Source: CAYOBW01 sp964402115 (lineage in GTDB: Bacteria; Verrucomicrobiota; Kiritimatiellia; UBA8416; CAYOBW01). Taken from it: a stretch of 11,322 nt of DNA. Below are positions 7,387 through 11,322 of the stretch, piece after piece (the first letter of the stretch is position 1; every line of letters begins with the position of its first letter). The notes under the pieces are model-generated. The model searched no databases. It was not told the DNA's origin and saw only the letters and a program-made list of their open reading frames with translations. Position numbers and translations under genes: made by a program. The stretch is from assembly GCA_964402115.1 (NCBI GenBank), contig CAYOBW010000229.1, forward strand, positions 1 to 11,322, given 5' to 3'.

Positions 7387-7447
7387 AGTGAGCGAAGCGA
7401 ACGGTCCTCGTCCTCGACAAACCAGGGAAGGAATCGAGGACGACGAC
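7387..7447. repeat. Dispersed intergenic repeat, copy 2, with inverted arms
   Basis: AGTGAGCGAAGCGAACGGTC at 7387-7406 matches 107-126 in 19 of 20 bases. It runs into GTCCTCGTCCTCGA (7404-7417), whose reverse complement matches 7434-7447 in 13 of 14 positions around a 16-base spacer. The result is a 44-base stem-loop 50-110 bases past the stop of the 5293 gene. It has no T run and is more likely a mobile palindromic repeat than a terminator. Confidence 0.65.
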
Positions 7448-7501
7448 GCGAGCGGGGGCATGGCTTCTGCGAGTGGTGGAACGAGATGGACGCATCGGGG
7501 T

Positions 7502-7554
7502 GAGGCATGCGCGCCCCATGCTGGCGGTCCATGCGTGAGAAGTGCCGATCGCCG
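7502..7554. repeat. 53-bp intergenic repeat C, copy 2
   Basis: Gapless match to 4544-4596 in the same orientation. The CCATGCGTGAGAAG core at 7529-7542 is identical in both; the hairpin at the left end of copy 1 is not kept here. Confidence 0.65.
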
Positions 7555-7660
7555 GCTCACCCGAACAGGTAGCTCTCTCGACTCCGCCCCTGCCACCGCA
7601 ACGCCGCAGTCATGGCACACTCCGGTCATGACGCGCGTTGGCCGCGAGAGATGATCGCGC

Positions 7661-7687
7661 TGGAGCCGGCCGTCCCCGGCCGGTAGA
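7661..7687. repeat. Hairpin repeat A, copy 2
   Basis: Identical over 27 bases to 1031-1057. Here it precedes hairpin repeat B by 21 bases, the opposite order to that found near 1000. Confidence 0.75.
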
Positions 7688-7708
7688 CCGCAGGGCTCAC
7701 GAGGCATA

Positions 7709-7731
7709 ACGGCGGTGGACCACCGTCTCCA
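7709..7731. repeat. Hairpin repeat B, copy 2
   Basis: ACGGCGGTGGACCACCGTCTCCA aligns with copy 1 at 1002-1023. The stem differs in bases but remains a perfect palindrome: CGGTGG (7713-7718), a single A, CCACCG (7720-7725). The sequence changed while the pairing was kept. Confidence 0.55.
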
Positions 7732-7786
7732 AAACCACGGGGCGGCGCTGCCGCTTCCCTCACACTTCGTCTGCGCTCCACCGGAA

Positions 7787-7802
7787 CCCCACCCCCGTGG
7801 GG
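7787..7802. other. GC hairpin between convergent genes
   Basis: CCCCAC (7787-7792) pairs with GTGGGG (7797-7802) around four C. It lies between the convergent 5293-7335 and GH2 genes. Neither strand has a T run after it, so a terminator role is possible but unsupported. The rest of 7732-7916 shows no gene or clear signal. Confidence 0.3.
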
Positions 7803-7916
7803 CGAAAAGCTCGATTCCTCTGAAAGAACCTCTGAAATGGCGACCGGGACAGAGCCCTGCCCTCCAGACCCCCGAAAGACGGCGTGCCCTTGTGCAGCGT
7901 GTCTCCGGGCTGCGTT

Positions 7917-10793
7917 TCAGGGAACTCCTCCGGGCAGCAGCTTCTTCAGCAGCCCGTCATCCAGTTCAGCCTCGGGCGCAAAGGCGGGGGAATCGACATA
8001 CCGCAGCAGGCTATGGAGCAACTGGCGGGCCTCGGGCTTGTCCTGGTGGCCGGGCAGATCGATCGCGCAGATGAGCATCCTGCCCTTGCCGACCTTGGTT
8101 TCCGCAATCAGACCCAGCTTGTGGTTGCTCACGAAATTGTCGATCACCTGCACCAACGGGCGATAGGCGACCGGAGTCTCATCGAACATGATCGGCCGCG
8201 CGTTCCTCACCAACTGCCACCACTGCCAGTTGCTGTGGAACTCCGTGGGAAATCCCGCGAGCGCCGGCGAATGGGGATCACAGAGGATGCCCAATGTTCC
8301 CGGAGGCACTTTGCCGCCCTGTTTCTTGGCCGCCGCAACGAACATCGGGGACCAGAAGTCGCACTGAAAACCGCCCTCGATGCTGTGGGGCAGTTCATCC
8401 AGCTTGGGCAACAGGAGAACCTTCCCGCCGGCGGCGAGATGCTTCTGGGTCGCTTCCGCCATGAAACTGTCGGTTTGCATCACGCCCTGCGGCACGCTTG
8501 TGTCAACCTTCGGCGGATAGACCCAGACCGGATAGCTGTTCCGATACTTGGATCCCTCGATGGCGATCGTGATCGTCAGTTTCTGCGGTGCGGCAACAGC
8601 GGCCAGTGGCAGCGCGCACTCGCCGACCGCGGTCAGCGCGCCCTGCTTGATGGTGGCCGGTGGAAATACGATGCGGGCCACGCTGCCGCCCCTGGCGTCG
8701 GTGACCATCGCGGTGACCTGCGCGTCGGGAAGATCGGCGGCTCCGTAGTGGGCAATCTGCACCCGGCCTGAGAACGTCTCATCAGTGATCCACGTATACT
8801 TGGTCATGCGCAGGAGCGGAACCGTTTCGCAGCAGAATTGGCGCCACGCCTCGGGGTCGATGATGCCCTTGGATTCCATGAACACGTTGAGCATGCCGAC
8901 CAGTGCCGTGCCCTGCCCCGGAAAGTCCTGGATGTCCAGCAGCTGAATCCCGGCCAGGTCCGCCGTCCTCAACGCCGCCTCGATGTCCTCACGGTAGCAG
9001 ATGGCCGAAAGCGCGCCGGAGGCCCGGACGAAAGCATGCGCCTGGTCAAGCATGCCCGCCGCCTTGAGCCGTTCGCGGAAGATCTCATAGTTGCGAGCCT
9101 GGAGAACACCCGTGAACATGGGGATGTCCCGGAAATCCGGATAGACCTGGAACTGCCCGGTCTCATGCCCCACCACGGGCACCGGCACTCCCTCAATCGA
9201 CTTGCTGAAATCAACCATGGTCGAGGGCGGGAAAGTCTCGATGTGCGGGCTGGGAAAATCCATTGTGAAGAACGACCCACGCACAGGAAGCGTCTTGCTG
9301 GTCTTGCAGGTAACCCAGAAATCATCACCCTCGGCGTAGCAGGGGTTCCAGTGCTGGTTGCCGGAGCCCTCGCAATGGAGGCGACGCGGATCGGTCTTCT
9401 TGAAGTGGGCCAGCAGCTCGAACATCCCCGGACTGCGGCCCAGTTCGTTGCCGAGGGTGAACATGACGAACGACGGGTGATTGCCGAAATGCCTGAAGAT
9501 CAGTTCGCCCTCGCGCTTGGCGTATTCATGGAGCGGTTTCTGCTTCCACGTGCTTTCCACCGCGAGCCAGTCGATGTTGTGGACGGCCGCTTCCTTGCTG
9601 TCGGGGGCATTGAAAGCACTGCGCTTGTTCGGAAGCTCCGCCTGGAAATACACACCCAGTTCGTCAGCCGCCGCGAACGCCGCCTCGGGCGGACACCAGG
9701 AATGAAAGCGGAAGTGGTTGATGCCCCACGCCTTGGCGATCGACAGCAGGCGAAGCCACCCGGCCTTGTCCATTGGCGGGTAGCCGGTCAGCGGGAAATT
9801 CGCGGAATCGGTCCGACCGCGCAAGAAGACCCGTTTGCCGTTCACGGTAAGACGGTTTCCATCCCGCTTGAAGTCCCGCATGCCGAAGTTGACGGAGCGC
9901 GCGTCGGCAAACGCCTCGCCCTCGCCCGTCGCTTCCAGCTTCAGACCCAGGCGCAGCATGGCCGGCTGGAACTCCTCCCAGAGCGGCACAGCGTGGCCCG
10001 GCTCATAGGTGAACTCGACGACGGTCGCTTCCCCCGCAGCCTTGACGTCGCACGTTTGCGTATTGAAGACAGACGGCTTGGCGACATTGTAACTTTCGCA
10101 GCCGACCGTGATACGACCCGTGGCCGCCTTGCCCGTGATGTTGCCGATGACCGCGCGCACGCGGGCCCGTCTGTGGCCGGCGTCCGGATAGACCTGGACG
10201 TCGTCGAGCCAGACCGGGGCGGTGGCGCGCAGTTCGATTCTGCCGATGATGCCGTTCCAGTTCGTTTGCGTCCGCTCATCCACGGCATGGGCCGGGCCAA
10301 CCGGCGGCAGCTTGGCGTTATCGACCACCACGGAGATCACGTGCTTGCCGGGCGTCAGCGCCGCGGTCACCTCGAACACCTGAGGGGCGCTGAGCGTGTC
10401 CTCGCCGCCGCAGAACGCACTATCCACCCACACCCGGGCGTACTTGGATCGCTCCAGAAACAGCGTGATCCGCTTGCCTTTCCAGGCGGCGGGAATGGTC
10501 ACCTCCCGCCGGTACCACGCCGCCCCTTTCCAGCACCAGACCCGAGAGAGCCGGTCGATGCACTGCTCGTTCGTGTGGACCCCCTTGTGGTTCTCGTCGG
10601 TGGTGCCGGGCAGTTGCACGGTTTCGTCGAACGCCTGGGTAAACCACTTCTCCTTGACCCCGACATCGTCGGCGTCGAGCCGGAATTGCCAGGCTCCGGC
10701 CAGCGGGAGCGTGTTCTCATCGGCCCGGACGAAATCCGCCTGACCGGCGAGGAGCGTGGCGAGCAGGAGGGACTGGCCGAGTTTGGTATTCAT
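7917..10793 (-). CDS. Secreted glycoside hydrolase family 2 protein (beta-galactosidase/beta-glucuronidase type)
   Basis: A 958-residue exported retaining beta-glycosidase; substrate not determinable. MNTKLGQSLLLATLLAGQADFVRA is a signal peptide ending VRA. Start ATG is at 10793, with GAAAGG nine bases upstream on this strand. Residues 27-205 form the GH2 sugar-binding jelly roll, with LAGAWQFRLD, AWYRREVTIP and the hallmark NWNGIIGRIEL near 182. An Ig-like domain follows to about 318. The TIM barrel has VNGKRVFLRG near 320, NHFRFHSWCPPE, then FTLGNELG with E450 as likely acid/base and VVGHETGQ with E544 as likely nucleophile. From about 768 to the end there is an extra region (GGKVLLLPKLDELPHS, LGILCDPHSPALAGFP, VGKGRMLICAIDLP) resembling a class I glutamine-amidotransferase/ThuA-like fold, without an obvious catalytic triad. 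It is convergent with the 5293-7335 gene and divergent from the gene at the right edge. Confidence 0.88.
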   Translation of the reverse strand: MNTKLGQSLLLATLLAGQADFVRADENTLPLAGAWQFRLDADDVGVKEKWFTQAFDETVQLPGTTDENHKGVHTNEQCIDRLSRVWCWKGAAWYRREVTIPAAWKGKRITLFLERSKYARVWVDSAFCGGEDTLSAPQVFEVTAALTPGKHVISVVVDNAKLPPVGPAHAVDERTQTNWNGIIGRIELRATAPVWLDDVQVYPDAGHRRARVRAVIGNITGKAATGRITVGCESYNVAKPSVFNTQTCDVKAAGEATVVEFTYEPGHAVPLWEEFQPAMLRLGLKLEATGEGEAFADARSVNFGMRDFKRDGNRLTVNGKRVFLRGRTDSANFPLTGYPPMDKAGWLRLLSIAKAWGINHFRFHSWCPPEAAFAAADELGVYFQAELPNKRSAFNAPDSKEAAVHNIDWLAVESTWKQKPLHEYAKREGELIFRHFGNHPSFVMFTLGNELGRSPGMFELLAHFKKTDPRRLHCEGSGNQHWNPCYAEGDDFWVTCKTSKTLPVRGSFFTMDFPSPHIETFPPSTMVDFSKSIEGVPVPVVGHETGQFQVYPDFRDIPMFTGVLQARNYEIFRERLKAAGMLDQAHAFVRASGALSAICYREDIEAALRTADLAGIQLLDIQDFPGQGTALVGMLNVFMESKGIIDPEAWRQFCCETVPLLRMTKYTWITDETFSGRVQIAHYGAADLPDAQVTAMVTDARGGSVARIVFPPATIKQGALTAVGECALPLAAVAAPQKLTITIAIEGSKYRNSYPVWVYPPKVDTSVPQGVMQTDSFMAEATQKHLAAGGKVLLLPKLDELPHSIEGGFQCDFWSPMFVAAAKKQGGKVPPGTLGILCDPHSPALAGFPTEFHSNWQWWQLVRNARPIMFDETPVAYRPLVQVIDNFVSNHKLGLIAETKVGKGRMLICAIDLPGHQDKPEARQLLHSLLRYVDSPAFAPEAELDDGLLKKLLPGGVP

Positions 10794-10838
10794 GCCGTGG
10801 GGCCTTTCGGGTATTCATTCATTCCCCCTCCGCTCCGT

Positions 10839-10869
10839 GCGGGATTCCGCATCGTGCTCTTCATCCCGC
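10839..10869. promoter_or_regulatory. Inverted repeat upstream of the GH2 gene, possible operator
   Basis: GCGGGAT (10839-10845) is mirrored by ATCCCGC (10863-10869) with a 17-base spacer, 46-76 bases upstream of the GH2 start. A transcription-factor site is possible from the position; no promoter hexamers for the GH2 gene could be placed with confidence, and a chance GC palindrome is a fair alternative. Confidence 0.25.
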
Positions 10870-11124
10870 GCTATGGTGTGCGCCAGCGCCTCCTTCCGCC
10901 TCCACGTTACGAAATGAGCAGCCAGAACGCACGGCCAAATTCACCTCCGCCTGCCATTCTCCGCCTTGGTCACTGGGGGTGGAGGTCTGCACCCCTCACG
11001 TTTGTCCCCTCCGAAGGGGTGGAAACGCAATTGGGGGGCGAGCGTCCTCGGGAGCCGCTGGCGCATGGGAAGAACTGGTGGGGCAGTATGGTGACGAGTA
11101 CTTTCGCGGAACGGGGACCACTTC

Positions 11125-11152
11125 TTGACACAATTACGAGATGGGGTAGACT
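11125..11152 (+). promoter_or_regulatory. Sigma-70-type promoter for the right-edge gene
   Basis: A consensus TTGACA (-35) at 11125-11130 is followed after 16 bases by TAGACT (-10, 4 of 6 consensus) at 11147-11152. Transcription would start near 11159, giving a leader of about 30 bases before ATG 11189. It lies in a locally AT-richer patch and is the best promoter in the window. The rest of 10870-11124 holds only a small hairpin (CCCCT 11006-11010 with AGGGG 11015-11019) and no gene. Confidence 0.6.
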
Positions 11153-11188
11153 AGTGCCTTGAAAGCAGCCATAATCAGGAAAGCAGTT

Positions 11189-11322
11189 ATGAAAACGAAC
11201 CCGGACACCGATGCCGCCGCCCCTTCGACAAACTCACTTCGACCAAGCTCACTGCAGGCAGGGCAGGACTTGCGGCGCAAGGCGGAAGCCCTGGCCCGCG
11301 ATCGGACCGCCTGCAAGGCGGA
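11189..11322 (+). CDS. 5' end of an unidentified gene, truncated by window edge
   Basis: ATG 11189 opens a stop-free frame to the window end (44 full codons). AGGAAAG at 11177-11183 sits 5 bases upstream and a good promoter lies at 11125-11152. The peptide begins MKTNPDTDAAAPSTNSLRPS and continues with QDLRRKAEALARDRTACKA. The LRRKAEALAR stretch resembles the helical lead-in found before PAS domains in many sensor kinases, but this is a weak resemblance from few residues. No signal peptide or membrane segment is present in what can be seen. Its orientation is divergent from the GH2 gene. Bases 11219-11250 contain a degenerate tandem pair (TTCGACAAACTCAC, TTCGACCAAGCTCAC) reminiscent of an intergenic repeat, so part of the N-terminus may be repeat-derived. 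Confidence 0.55.
   Translation, partial: MKTNPDTDAAAPSTNSLRPSSLQAGQDLRRKAEALARDRTACKA

Noticed and set aside
7817..7840. Tandem CCTCTGAAA pair (7817-7825 and 7829-7837)
   Set aside because: Only two 9-base units; likely chance and without context.
8838..11162. A 774-codon plus-strand frame across the GH2 gene and its upstream region
   Set aside because: It is antisense to a gene with intact GH2 motifs and has no family features or ribosome binding site.

Overview
The window is high-GC bacterial DNA carrying four complete protein genes, one gene start cut off by the right edge, and one decayed gene, separated by long intergenic stretches rich in hairpins and dispersed repeats. The gene content (a secreted GH38-type alpha-mannosidase with a polysaccharide-lyase-4-like front domain, a secreted GH2 enzyme, a secreted protein with aspartate-rich calcium-type motifs and an FxRIKV-type C-terminus, a Uma2-family protein and an FG-GAP remnant) resembles a polysaccharide-degrading member of the PVC group (Kiritimatiellota, Lentisphaerota or Verrucomicrobiota). 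This placement is inferred from gene style only; no marker gene is present.

Layout. 1-250: repeat-rich leader. 251-940 (+): Uma2-family PD-(D/E)XK protein. 941-1111: two hairpin repeats and the ribosome binding site of the next gene. 1112-4429 (+): GH38-like exoglycosidase with signal peptide. 4430-5292: non-coding, with a 53-bp repeat, a pair of inverted hairpins, a possible terminator and a broken FG-GAP/VCBS gene (about 4923-5156). 5293-7335 (+): 680-residue secreted protein of unknown function. 7336-7916: second repeat-rich spacer that carries further copies of the repeats seen at 107, 1002, 1031 and 4544. 7917-10793 (-): GH2-family glycosidase with signal peptide, convergent with the previous gene. 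10794-11188: divergent intergenic region holding a good sigma-70-type promoter that reads right. 11189-11322 (+): first 44 codons of an unidentified, edge-truncated gene.

How it fits together. Two exported glycosidases with different anomeric specificity, one with an extra carbohydrate-binding-type domain, would act outside the cytoplasm on a mannose-containing heteroglycan, and the 5293-7335 product is probably a surface or secreted accessory protein. The genes do not form a tight operon: gaps are hundreds of bases and the GH2 gene is on the other strand. No transporter, sulfatase or dedicated regulator is visible.

I found no defence system, CRISPR array, tRNA, rRNA or transposase. The least explained signal is the family of intergenic hairpin repeats, some in inverted pairs with a compensating base-pair change and some occurring together in two intergenic regions in swapped order.
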